11,285 nt of DNA from the NCBI GenBank assembly GCA_902795675.1, contig CADBLZ010000004.1, forward strand, positions 1 through 11,285, in the 5' to 3' direction. The translations under genes were made by a program, and so were the position numbers. The notes below the pieces were generated by a model that saw only the letters and a program-made list of their open reading frames with translations, was not told where the DNA came from and did not search any database. Source of the DNA: an uncultured Erysipelotrichaceae bacterium (GTDB lineage: Bacteria; Bacillota_I; Bacilli_A; RF39; UBA660). Positions 1 to 6,085 of the stretch are shown here, piece after piece; position 1 is the first letter of the stretch, and each line of letters opens with the position of its first letter.

Positions 1-2295
1 ATTATCAGTAGGTGTACTTTCAGTATTAGTATCAGTTTGTGTATTATCTTCAGTTGGGGTTTGATTTGCTTCATTATTTGCACTAATACGTTCGTCGATT
101 TCATCAGTACCATCTAAATCAGTACTATTTTCATCTTGTCTTCTTTGTTGTTCTTTTTGTGTTTCAGATAAACTATTGAAGATTGTTTGTAGTGATGTAC
201 TTAAATCAGCACCACTATTAGTACCACTTAATGTACCTATTAAGATGTTTCCTAGTGGAACTTGTAATAAGACATTAGTGTAACCGTTTTCGGCATTATA
301 TAAGTCTGCATCACTTAATGTACTAGCAGCTTTAGCATTAATGTTACTTACTGTAGCAGTATAGTTATTTGATACATCAGCAGATAAAGTAATATATTCA
401 TTTCCTGATTTAATTGTAAGAGTTGCAGTATAGTTATTCTTTTCTTGTGTAGAAGTATCTCTTACGAACTTAAATGAACCAGTTCTTGAAGTCTTTTTAT
501 CAATAGTATAAGTATAATCTAAATCAATATTATATTCTGTCCATGAAGCGACAGTTAATTGTAAGAATTCTTGATCATCTTTTTTGATGATATATCTTAC
601 TTTACTATTAGCTTGTTCTGAGTTAACAGTATATGTTGTTACTGTAGTATCACCATTAGGGTATACTAATTTGATATCAGATAAACCTTTATATGAATAA
701 TTATGGAATTCATATTTTTTATCAGTAACGATTTCGAAACCTAAGTATGTATTGAAGTTACCCATAGTGAAGATACTTATTGTAACTTCACTTGATTCCA
801 TATCTTTAAGTGATATAGAATCAATTAATGATTCTACTTCAGTAGTATTCATACCATATAGATTTTCTAAGTTTTTCATTATGTCTTTATTATCTTTAAT
901 CTTTTCTTTAATAGTATCTAAGATATTATTAATATCATCTTTAGATAGGACATATTTATTACGATGTACTTTTAAAGTAGTATTATTGATACTTATTGAA
1001 GCATCTTCTTTAGTTATTTTTGATGCATCCAATGAATTATAGATAGTATCAAATGTTGTATCAATAATATTGTTTACTAAACCATTAGTTAAAATACTAT
1101 AGTGTTCAAATGTATCTGTGTAAGAACCAAAGACGTTACGTGAACCAATACTTTTATCATCACCAAGATATATTAGATCACGGTAGTTTGATAGTCTTTT
1201 ATAGAAGTTATCATCTTTTAAATAATTATATGAACTAACTTCAATATCTTTACTACTTGTAATGCTATAACCTTGTTCAATTGATTTAGTAGCTGGATCA
1301 ATACCATATTTAAGACCATATGTATATCCAGTTAATTGTTTAAAGCTTTCCATATTAGTATCAATTGTTAGGTTAGCTTCTAATAACATTGATTTATGTA
1401 ATACTTCATTAGCAATATTATTAGCTTTAGTTTTAAGTTCTGTTATAGCTGTTTGATAAACCTTAATAGGTTTATTAATTAGTTTATCCATTACTAATGG
1501 GAAGATTACAAAGTAACCTAATAAACCAACTAATGTAATAGCAGCAACAACAATAGCAATTACTAATCTTTTATCTAATTTCTTTTTAATAACAGTTCCG
1601 TTTGATATAAAACCTACGTTAGTTTGATCTTGGCTAACAATACCAGGAGTAGGAGCAGCAGGAGCAGCAGGAATTTCTGTAACCGGTTGAACTGGTTGAG
1701 GAACAGCTTGTACTGGTTGAACAACTTGAGGTACAGGTTGAACTGGAGCAACTGGTTGAACCGGAGTAGGTTGTGCTACTGGTTGTTGTACAGGAGCAGG
1801 TGCTACTGGAGCAGGTACTGGTTGTACAGGAACCTCTTGAACTGGTGTAGGAGCAACAGGTTGAGGTGCTTCCACAGGTTGAGCTGCAGGAGCAGGAGCT
1901 ACAGGTTGAGGAGCTTCTACAGGTTGAACTTCAGGAGTAGGAGCCACTGGTTGAGGTGCTTCTACAGGTTGAACAACAGGCTCAGGAGCAACAGGTTGTG
2001 GTGCTTCCACAGGTTGAGCAACAGGCTCAGGAGCAACAGGTTGTGGTGCTTCTACTGGTTTAACATCTGGAGTTTGAACCGGTTCTTTACTTATAACGTT
2101 ATCAGTAGTTTTAGCTACTGGTTGATTTGTGTTTGGATCAACTATAGGAATAGCAGTTGTTTTTCCTACAGCATTGGGATCATTAGGTAGTTCTTTAACA
2201 CTAACATTTTGATCTGCATCTACTACTGGTATTTGTTCAGTTAATTCTGGTAGTGGAGTAATAGGTGTATTTGTTTCTTTATTATCACTATTCAT
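1..2295 (-). CDS. Membrane-anchored protein with Pro-rich tandem-repeat tail, large ectodomain (C-terminus beyond window)
   Basis: The frame is open from ATG at 2295 to the window edge, giving 765 codons with no stop, so the 3' end is missing. An AGAGGG ribosome site lies 5 nt before the ATG. Residues 1-70 are polar. About 71-219 are dominated by Pro, Val, Ala and Gln and include five 15-residue repeats. A basic KKKLDKR stretch precedes one hydrophobic segment at about 244-267, so by the positive-inside rule the Pro-rich tail should be cytoplasmic and the rest outside. The ectodomain is Thr/Ser/Asn-rich without obvious cysteines and ends in a Gln/Asn/Thr/Glu-rich tail. After the membrane segment it can be aligned with the product of 2900-4594 (PIKVY versus PVKVY, the shared LTIDTN, and YITLSADV versus YLTVSADV), so the two are paralogues. 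I do not recognise a named family or function; adhesion, envelope sensing or scaffolding are guesses. Confidence 0.85.
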   Translation of the reverse strand, partial: MNSDNKETNTPITPLPELTEQIPVVDADQNVSVKELPNDPNAVGKTTAIPIVDPNTNQPVAKTTDNVISKEPVQTPDVKPVEAPQPVAPEPVAQPVEAPQPVAPEPVVQPVEAPQPVAPTPEVQPVEAPQPVAPAPAAQPVEAPQPVAPTPVQEVPVQPVPAPVAPAPVQQPVAQPTPVQPVAPVQPVPQVVQPVQAVPQPVQPVTEIPAAPAAPTPGIVSQDQTNVGFISNGTVIKKKLDKRLVIAIVVAAITLVGLLGYFVIFPLVMDKLINKPIKVYQTAITELKTKANNIANEVLHKSMLLEANLTIDTNMESFKQLTGYTYGLKYGIDPATKSIEQGYSITSSKDIEVSSYNYLKDDNFYKRLSNYRDLIYLGDDKSIGSRNVFGSYTDTFEHYSILTNGLVNNIIDTTFDTIYNSLDASKITKEDASISINNTTLKVHRNKYVLSKDDINNILDTIKEKIKDNKDIMKNLENLYGMNTTEVESLIDSISLKDMESSEVTISIFTMGNFNTYLGFEIVTDKKYEFHNYSYKGLSDIKLVYPNGDTTVTTYTVNSEQANSKVRYIIKKDDQEFLQLTVASWTEYNIDLDYTYTIDKKTSRTGSFKFVRDTSTQEKNNYTATLTIKSGNEYITLSADVSNNYTATVSNINAKAASTLSDADLYNAENGYTNVLLQVPLGNILIGTLSGTNSGADLSTSLQTIFNSLSETQKEQQRRQDENSTDLDGTDEIDERISANNEANQTPTEDNTQTDTNTESTPTDN
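1831..2055 (-). repeat. Five tandem 45-bp coding repeats (Pro-rich 15-mer)
   Basis: Read on the minus strand, five consecutive 45-nt units (2055-2011, 2010-1966, 1965-1921, 1920-1876, 1875-1831) each encode a 15-residue unit beginning VEAPQPVAP. The first two units are nearly identical in DNA and the fifth decays at its end. More irregular PV, QPV and AP motifs continue to about 1640. The repeat length keeps the reading frame, so unit gain or loss would alter tail length without breaking the gene. Confidence 0.9.
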
Positions 2296-2317
2296 GTAAT
2301 CCCTCTATTCTTTATAA

Positions 2318-2326
2318 ATTATATCA
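2318..2326 (-). promoter_or_regulatory. Extended -10 promoter of the large minus-strand gene
   Basis: The minus strand reads TGATATAAT, a TGn motif directly before a perfect TATAAT (2323-2318). At 17 bp spacing the -35 position reads only TACTTT (2346-2341), so the extended -10 probably carries recognition. The predicted RNA start is about 16 nt before the ATG. Confidence 0.65.
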
Positions 2327-2357
2327 TAAGTAGTTAATTAAAAGTATATTAATTATT

Positions 2358-2367
2358 ATGTATACAT
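2358..2367. other. 10-bp palindrome between divergent promoters
   Basis: ATGTATACAT is a perfect palindrome lying between the -35 regions of the two divergent promoters. It could be an operator half-way between the two genes, but a 10-bp AT-rich palindrome in such DNA can arise by chance. Confidence 0.3.
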
Positions 2368-2379
2368 TTATTTTAATGA

Positions 2380-2408
2380 TAGACAAATCAAAAAAAATAA
2401 CTTATAAT
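2380..2408 (+). promoter_or_regulatory. Sigma-A-like promoter for the DUF4176 gene
   Basis: TAGACA (2380-2385) is followed by a 17-bp spacer and a perfect TATAAT (2403-2408). It is the best matched -35/-10 pair in the window. The predicted start is about 22 nt before the ATG, ahead of the AAAGGAG ribosome site at 2421-2427. Confidence 0.7.
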
Positions 2409-2437
2409 TGTATTTAGAATAAAGGAGAATGTGAAAT

Positions 2438-2800
2438 ATGAACGAAATGAGAGATAAATTCTTACCAGTTGGTAGTGTTGTTTTATTAAAAAATGCAACT
2501 AAAAGAATTATGGTTATAGGTTATTGTACAGTTGATAATGCTAAACCAGATGTAGTTTATGATTATTCTGGTGTTCTATTCCCTGAAGGTTCATTATCAA
2601 GTGATCAAACATTATTATTTAATCATGATCAAATTGCTAAGATTGACCACATTGGTTTAGAAGATGAAGAAGAAAAGAAGTTCCAATTAGAACTAAATAA
2701 AATAGTTTCTGAACAAAAAATTGGTGCTACTCCAGTTGCTCCAGCTGCTCCAGCTCAACCAACAGCAACTGATAATAATCCATCAACTCCTGTAGCTTAA
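2438..2800 (+). CDS. DUF4176 family protein with Pro/Ala-rich C-terminal tail
   Basis: This 120-residue soluble protein has the DUF4176 pattern: an N-terminal LPVGSVVLLKNATKRIMVIG strand pair, then VYDYSGVLFPEG, then FNHDQI and a DEEEKKF helix, covering about residues 8-85. DUF4176 proteins are small and in Bacillota often lie in or near type VIIb (ESX/LXG) secretion loci; that is family knowledge. Here no EssC, WXG100 or LXG gene is visible, so the secretion link is not shown by the window. Residues from about 96 to the end form a Pro/Ala/Thr tail, which I would not expect in the typical short family member and which resembles the low-complexity tails of both flanking anchored proteins. No signal peptide or membrane segment is seen. 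The start is supported by AAAGGAG 10 nt upstream. The gene has its own promoter and terminator. Confidence 0.85.
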   Translation: MNEMRDKFLPVGSVVLLKNATKRIMVIGYCTVDNAKPDVVYDYSGVLFPEGSLSSDQTLLFNHDQIAKIDHIGLEDEEEKKFQLELNKIVSEQKIGATPVAPAAPAQPTATDNNPSTPVA

Positions 2801-2815
2801 TGATGATTAATAAAT

Positions 2816-2842
2816 AAATAACTCAAAAGAGTTATTTTTTTT
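2816..2842 (+). terminator. Rho-independent terminator after the DUF4176 gene
   Basis: AAATAACTC (2816-2824) and GAGTTATTT (2829-2837) form a perfect 9-bp stem around an AAAA loop, with a U-run continuing to 2842. Confidence 0.85.
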
Positions 2843-2843
2843 A

Positions 2844-2872
2844 TTGTAAAAAAGTCCCATTTATTATATTAT
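2844..2872 (+). promoter_or_regulatory. Probable promoter of the second anchored-protein gene
   Basis: TTGTAA (2844-2849), a 17-bp spacer and TATTAT (2867-2872) lie just after the preceding terminator. Other AT-rich -10 choices (TATATT at 2865, TATAAA at 2872) are possible. A GAGGAGAG ribosome site at 2881-2888 follows. Confidence 0.45.
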
Positions 2873-2899
2873 ATAAAGTAGAGGAGAGTGTGAGAAAAG

Positions 2900-4594
2900 A
2901 TGAATAATCTAGATGAACAAAATAGTACTGTAAGTACTGAAACAGTTACAGAAACTCCAGTTCAACCAGTTGCTGAACCTGCTGCTACACCTGAATCTTT
3001 AAATTCAGCTCCAGCTGTAGATCCAGTACAACCAGTTGAAACTCCAGTTGGTGGAATTGTTGACGGTGGTGTTAGTACACCTAAGAAAGGAATAAATTGG
3101 GGACTTATTTGTGTTGCTGTTATAGTAGTTGCTGCTATAGCTGGTGGCATTTGGTTCTTCTTAGGAAGAAAAGATCCTGTTAAAGTTTATGGCGACGTAA
3201 TCGATAGTGGTTATAAAGCTTTAAGCGAAGCAAATAAGTCAGTAGGAAAAGCATATAGTGATATAGGTTTTGATAAAGGTGCTGTTAAATTTGCAGTTTC
3301 AAATTTAACTATTGATACTAACCTTGTTACTAAAGAAGAATTGGGATTTGATTTAGCTGCTATTAAGTTAGGTCTTGAATCAAATATTGATTTAAAAAAT
3401 AGAATCTTTAATACATTAGTTTCTGCTAGTGATGGTACTTCTAAACCTAACATTAAAGTACAATACCAAGATGAAACATTATTTATCTCAAGTAATATGT
3501 TTAAAGAAGTTATCAAAGCTGAATTAGATGACTTAAACATGAGAGATTTAGAAACAATGTTTGATACTCTTGATAGTGTTTCAAGCAATGTTACTTATGA
3601 TGAAAAAGATGTAGAACAAGTTCTAGTATCTTTAAGAGATGCATTAAAAGATGCAGTTAATAAAGATGATATTAAAACTGAAAATGCTAAAATTACTTTA
3701 GATGGTAAAGAACAAAGTGTTAAAAAATATACTTTAACAATTGATAAGAAAAATGTTGGTGATGTTGTTAAAGCAGTAGTTGAATCATTAGCTGATGATG
3801 ATAAGATGGTTAGCATGATTGCTACTACAGCTGGTGTAGACAAATCACAAGTTAAAGAATTACTTAAGACTGTAACTACTAAAGATACTTTAAAGAGTAT
3901 TTCTGAAGGCATGGGCGATGTTTCAATCAATATCGTAGTTTATGCTAAAGGTATGGTTAATGAACCTGTTGGTGTAGATGTAGTAGTAAAATCTGGTAAA
4001 GAAACAGTTTTAACTTTCAAATCTACTACAACTGATAAAGAAGATAATTTAACTCTTGAAGTTGAAGAACAAAAAATCTCTTTAGTTACTACTAAGAGTA
4101 AAGATAAAAAAGTTTCTGTATTAAAATATAACGGTGATGAAATTGCTACAATGACATCAAGAGCTTGGGAAGATAATAAAGTAGACTTTGATATTGAATT
4201 AAATGTTGATACATTAAATAAATTAACTGGTGATTCTCTTCCATTCGAAAAAGCTAAGTTAACTGTTAAAGCTAACAGTGAAACAAAATCTGATTCTGTA
4301 ACTGGCGACGTAATGTTCAAAGTTGAAGTTGATGATAAGTACTTAACAGTTAGTGCAGATGTTGAAACTGCTCAAATTGATAAAGTAGAAAAAGTTAGTG
4401 CTTATTCTGCTACTTCAATTGATTACATTAATGAAGATAGAATTGCTAGTCAAATATTAGATTACTTCAAAAATAAAACTGGTATCATTGCAGATGCTGT
4501 TAATGCTTTAGCTTCTGAACAACCTGTTGTTATAGAAGATGAAGACGATGAAGAAGATGAAGAAGACGAAGAGGATTCTGAAGATTCTGAATAG
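2900..4594 (+). CDS. Single-pass anchored protein with Pro-rich N-tail and acidic C-tail, paralogue of 1-2295
   Basis: The product has 564 residues. Residues 1-60 are rich in Pro, Val, Thr and Glu (VQPVAEP, VQPVETPVG). A basic PKKG motif precedes one hydrophobic segment at about 66-88. Residues 93-540 form a large Lys/Asp/Val-rich, mixed alpha/beta ectodomain with regularly spaced short beta-like strands, and about 547-564 form an Asp/Glu/Ser run. After the membrane segment it parallels the product of the divergent gene at 1-2295: PVKVY just outside the membrane, LTIDTN near residue 136, a Lys/Asp-rich helical stretch, then YLTVSADV near the end. The Pro-rich tails are unlike in detail and this one lacks the 45-bp repeats. 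There is no LPxTG motif or lipobox, so anchoring is by the N-terminal helix, N-in/C-out. The AGGAG site is 13 nt before the ATG, slightly far. No named family is recognised and the function is unknown. Confidence 0.85.
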   Translation: MNNLDEQNSTVSTETVTETPVQPVAEPAATPESLNSAPAVDPVQPVETPVGGIVDGGVSTPKKGINWGLICVAVIVVAAIAGGIWFFLGRKDPVKVYGDVIDSGYKALSEANKSVGKAYSDIGFDKGAVKFAVSNLTIDTNLVTKEELGFDLAAIKLGLESNIDLKNRIFNTLVSASDGTSKPNIKVQYQDETLFISSNMFKEVIKAELDDLNMRDLETMFDTLDSVSSNVTYDEKDVEQVLVSLRDALKDAVNKDDIKTENAKITLDGKEQSVKKYTLTIDKKNVGDVVKAVVESLADDDKMVSMIATTAGVDKSQVKELLKTVTTKDTLKSISEGMGDVSINIVVYAKGMVNEPVGVDVVVKSGKETVLTFKSTTTDKEDNLTLEVEEQKISLVTTKSKDKKVSVLKYNGDEIATMTSRAWEDNKVDFDIELNVDTLNKLTGDSLPFEKAKLTVKANSETKSDSVTGDVMFKVEVDDKYLTVSADVETAQIDKVEKVSAYSATSIDYINEDRIASQILDYFKNKTGIIADAVNALASEQPVVIEDEDDEEDEEDEEDSEDSE

Positions 4595-4610
4595 TAATTG
4601 ACAAGTAAGA

Positions 4611-4641
4611 AAATAAGTAGAGTTAATCTACTTATTTTTTT
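4611..4641 (+). terminator. Rho-independent terminator after the second anchored-protein gene
   Basis: AAATAAGTAGA (4611-4621) and TCTACTTATTT (4627-4637) form a perfect 11-bp stem with a GTTAA loop, followed by Us to 4641. The U-tract runs straight into the extended -10 of the next gene. Confidence 0.9.
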
Positions 4642-4649
4642 GTTATAAT
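4641..4649 (+). promoter_or_regulatory. Extended -10 promoter of the helical duplication protein
   Basis: TGTTATAAT is a TGn plus perfect TATAAT immediately after the terminator U-tract. The -35 position (around 4621-4626) falls inside the terminator hairpin and matches poorly. RNA should start near 4656, giving a leader of only about 10 nt that begins at the AGGTGAT ribosome site. Confidence 0.65.
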
Positions 4650-4665
4650 TATAATAGGTGATAAG

Positions 4666-5349
4666 ATGAGTGATCTATTCCATAAGTTAGTTTATTATTA
4701 TTTAACTGGTGATAAAGAAGTTAAGTTAGATATTGATAAGAATAAGAAAGATGAATATAAGAATACTATTAAGTTAGCTAAGAGTTATGTGGATTCTTTA
4801 AAACAAGCTACTAATAATCTTGGTTATAAGACTACTTTTGATTCATTTATTGATTTACTTGAAGACTATATTGCTACTAAAGATAAGATGAGCGATAAAG
4901 TTAAAAGAGACTATTTAAGAGTGCTTGCATGTTTAAGTGATATCTTTAATGTTAATCTTAAAGAGGAATTAACTAACTATGTTACAGTTATTGAAAGTGA
5001 TGAAAGTATTTCAGAAAAGTTATTCGTTAAGTTTGCTTCTTATTATTTGAATAGTAAAAGTTCACCTAAAGATTTAAAAGAATTAAGAGAGTTATCTAAT
5101 AAATATGTCGTTAACTTTGATGAAGCTTCTAGTAATATTATTAAGTATTTAGAAGGTGTTAAAGCTATTGCTAAAGAAGTAAATGTTGATTTAGATAATG
5201 ATAGTTTTGATTCAATATTAGATTATTATTTAGATAATAAAAAGACAATGGATGATAATACTAAGATTAAGTATTTAAAAATACTTAGTTTATTATCACA
5301 TGTTTATAAAGTAGATTTATATAAGAAAATAAAAGAGTATTCTAGATAA
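4666..5349 (+). CDS. All-helical protein made of an internal duplication, function unknown
   Basis: This 227-residue protein is Lys/Asp/Leu-rich, with no signal peptide or membrane segment, and is probably cytoplasmic. It is made of two related halves, about residues 4-105 and 118-225. Both begin with an aromatic helix (LFHKLVYYYL and LFVKFASYYL). Both end with FDS, an Ile/Leu-Asp-Tyr helix, a KxxM turn, and a YLRVLACLSDIFNVNL or YLKILSLLSHVYKVDL helix. The pattern suggests a repeated helical bundle rather than an enzyme; no catalytic motif stands out. AGGTGAT (4656-4662) precedes the ATG by 3 nt and matches the 16S anti-Shine-Dalgarno end. There is no terminator before the next gene at 5392, so the two may be partly co-transcribed, although the next gene also has its own -10. 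No family is recognised. Confidence 0.8.
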   Translation: MSDLFHKLVYYYLTGDKEVKLDIDKNKKDEYKNTIKLAKSYVDSLKQATNNLGYKTTFDSFIDLLEDYIATKDKMSDKVKRDYLRVLACLSDIFNVNLKEELTNYVTVIESDESISEKLFVKFASYYLNSKSSPKDLKELRELSNKYVVNFDEASSNIIKYLEGVKAIAKEVNVDLDNDSFDSILDYYLDNKKTMDDNTKIKYLKILSLLSHVYKVDLYKKIKEYSR

Positions 5350-5359
5350 TCTATAAATA

Positions 5360-5368
5360 TGTTATAAT
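5360..5368 (+). promoter_or_regulatory. Extended -10 promoter of the phospholipase C-like gene
   Basis: TGTTATAAT, a TGn plus perfect TATAAT, lies 11 nt past the stop codon of the preceding gene. The -35 position overlaps the end of that gene and is weak (TTCTAG). The predicted leader is about 17 nt. Confidence 0.6.
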
Positions 5369-5391
5369 CATAAAAGAATAGGGGAATGAAA

Positions 5392-6027
5392 ATGGCATCA
5401 GCTGTTATACATTTATGTGTTGCAAAAGAAATAAATGATCGTTATTTGCATAAGGATCAAAATATGTTGTTATTAGGTTCTATTGCACCAGATATATCAA
5501 AACAAATAGGGCAAACAAAAGAGATAAGTCATTTCTTAGACCCATCTCAAACTGATAGTGTCCCTGACGTTGATAGATTTATAAATAAATATAGTAGTCA
5601 ATTGGATAAGCCGTTTGAACTAGGTTATTTAATCCATTTAATAACTGATAAATATTGGTTTAGAGATTATGTTACGGCTTATATCGAAAGATATACTAAG
5701 GATAGAACTAAACAAAAAGTTACTAGTGAAGCATTACATGATCTTATTTATAATGATTATACTAATTTAAATATAACATTAATTGATAAATATAATTTAC
5801 CATTAGATTTATTTAGTAATGATGTAAAGTATCCTGAATCAGAAATAACTGAAATACCTATTAATCAATTACCGGTAATAGTTGAGAAGATGGGTGAAAT
5901 AATTATTAACTCTAGAGAAGAGAAAACATTTATGTTTGATTCAAAAGATATTGAAGTATTTATTGAAAATACTGTTAAGTATATTATTAAAGACTTACAA
6001 ATGTTAGATATTAAAGGTGATGAATAA
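5392..6027 (+). CDS. Zinc-dependent phospholipase C-like protein
   Basis: The product has 211 residues and shows the bacterial zinc-dependent phospholipase C-like pattern: an N-terminal MASAVIHL with H7, LLLGSIAPDI with D34, SHF with H47, and the helix GYLIHLITDKYW with H82 and D86. H116 and D122 are further possible ligands. Family members bind zinc through His/Asp clusters and some cleave phospholipids, but many of these short cytoplasmic relatives have no proven substrate, so the activity is inferred. There is no signal peptide, unlike secreted toxins. I chose ATG 5392 over ATG 5386: the AGGGG ribosome site (5380-5384) is 7 nt from 5392 but only 1 nt from 5386, and the family usually begins near this MAS-like start. 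The gene ends in a terminator that includes its stop codon and faces the convergent glycosyltransferase gene. Confidence 0.8.
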   Translation: MASAVIHLCVAKEINDRYLHKDQNMLLLGSIAPDISKQIGQTKEISHFLDPSQTDSVPDVDRFINKYSSQLDKPFELGYLIHLITDKYWFRDYVTAYIERYTKDRTKQKVTSEALHDLIYNDYTNLNITLIDKYNLPLDLFSNDVKYPESEITEIPINQLPVIVEKMGEIIINSREEKTFMFDSKDIEVFIENTVKYIIKDLQMLDIKGDE

Positions 6028-6039
6028 TCATCTTTTTTT
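6019..6039 (+). terminator. Short terminator overlapping the stop codon of the phospholipase-like gene
   Basis: GATGA (6019-6023) pairs with TCATC (6028-6032) around a four-base loop ATAA that contains the TAA stop, followed by seven Us (6033-6039). The stem is only 5 bp, so termination may be leaky. Confidence 0.6.
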
Positions 6040-6051
6040 ATGCATAAAAAA
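6034..6051. repeat. 18-bp palindrome joining convergent terminators
   Basis: TTTTTTATGCATAAAAAA is a perfect palindrome centred at 6042/6043. It is formed by the U-tract of the plus-strand terminator and the U-tract of the minus-strand terminator meeting around ATGCAT. Confidence 0.85.
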
Positions 6052-6085
6052 GAAGACTTAGTTTTCTACTTTAAATAAGTCTTCT
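6046..6085 (-). terminator. Terminator of the glycosyltransferase gene
   Basis: On the minus strand AGAAGACTTA (6085-6076) and TAAGTCTTCT (6060-6051) form a perfect 10-bp stem across a 15-nt loop, followed by Us to 6046. The 3' arm contains the TAA stop codon and the 5' arm lies in the coding region. Confidence 0.8.

Noticed and set aside
752..1042. Plus-strand open frame of 96 codons
   Set aside because: It lies antisense inside the ectodomain of the large minus-strand gene, with Ser/Leu/Ile composition typical of a shadow frame.
1831..2055. Regular 45-bp repeats as a possible CRISPR array
   Set aside because: Units are directly adjacent with no unique spacers, keep one reading frame and encode a Pro-rich tail.
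1624..2190. Plus-strand open frame of 188 codons rich in Arg, Ser, Asn, Leu and Trp
   Set aside because: It is the antisense reading of the Pro-rich repeat tail of the minus-strand gene; its composition is a by-product of that repeat and it has no ribosome site.
2962..4320. Four minus-strand open frames (62-126 codons)
   Set aside because: All lie antisense to the gene at 2900-4594, which has a good start, promoter and a paralogue; these frames have no such support.
4545..4591. GA-rich stretch as a possible regulatory or structural DNA element
   Set aside because: It is explained by the Asp/Glu/Ser-rich C-terminal tail of the encoded protein.
4598..4603. Perfect TTGACA as a -35 element
   Set aside because: At 16-18 bp downstream there is no good -10 (the sequence is within the terminator hairpin), and the real TATAAT is 40 bp away.
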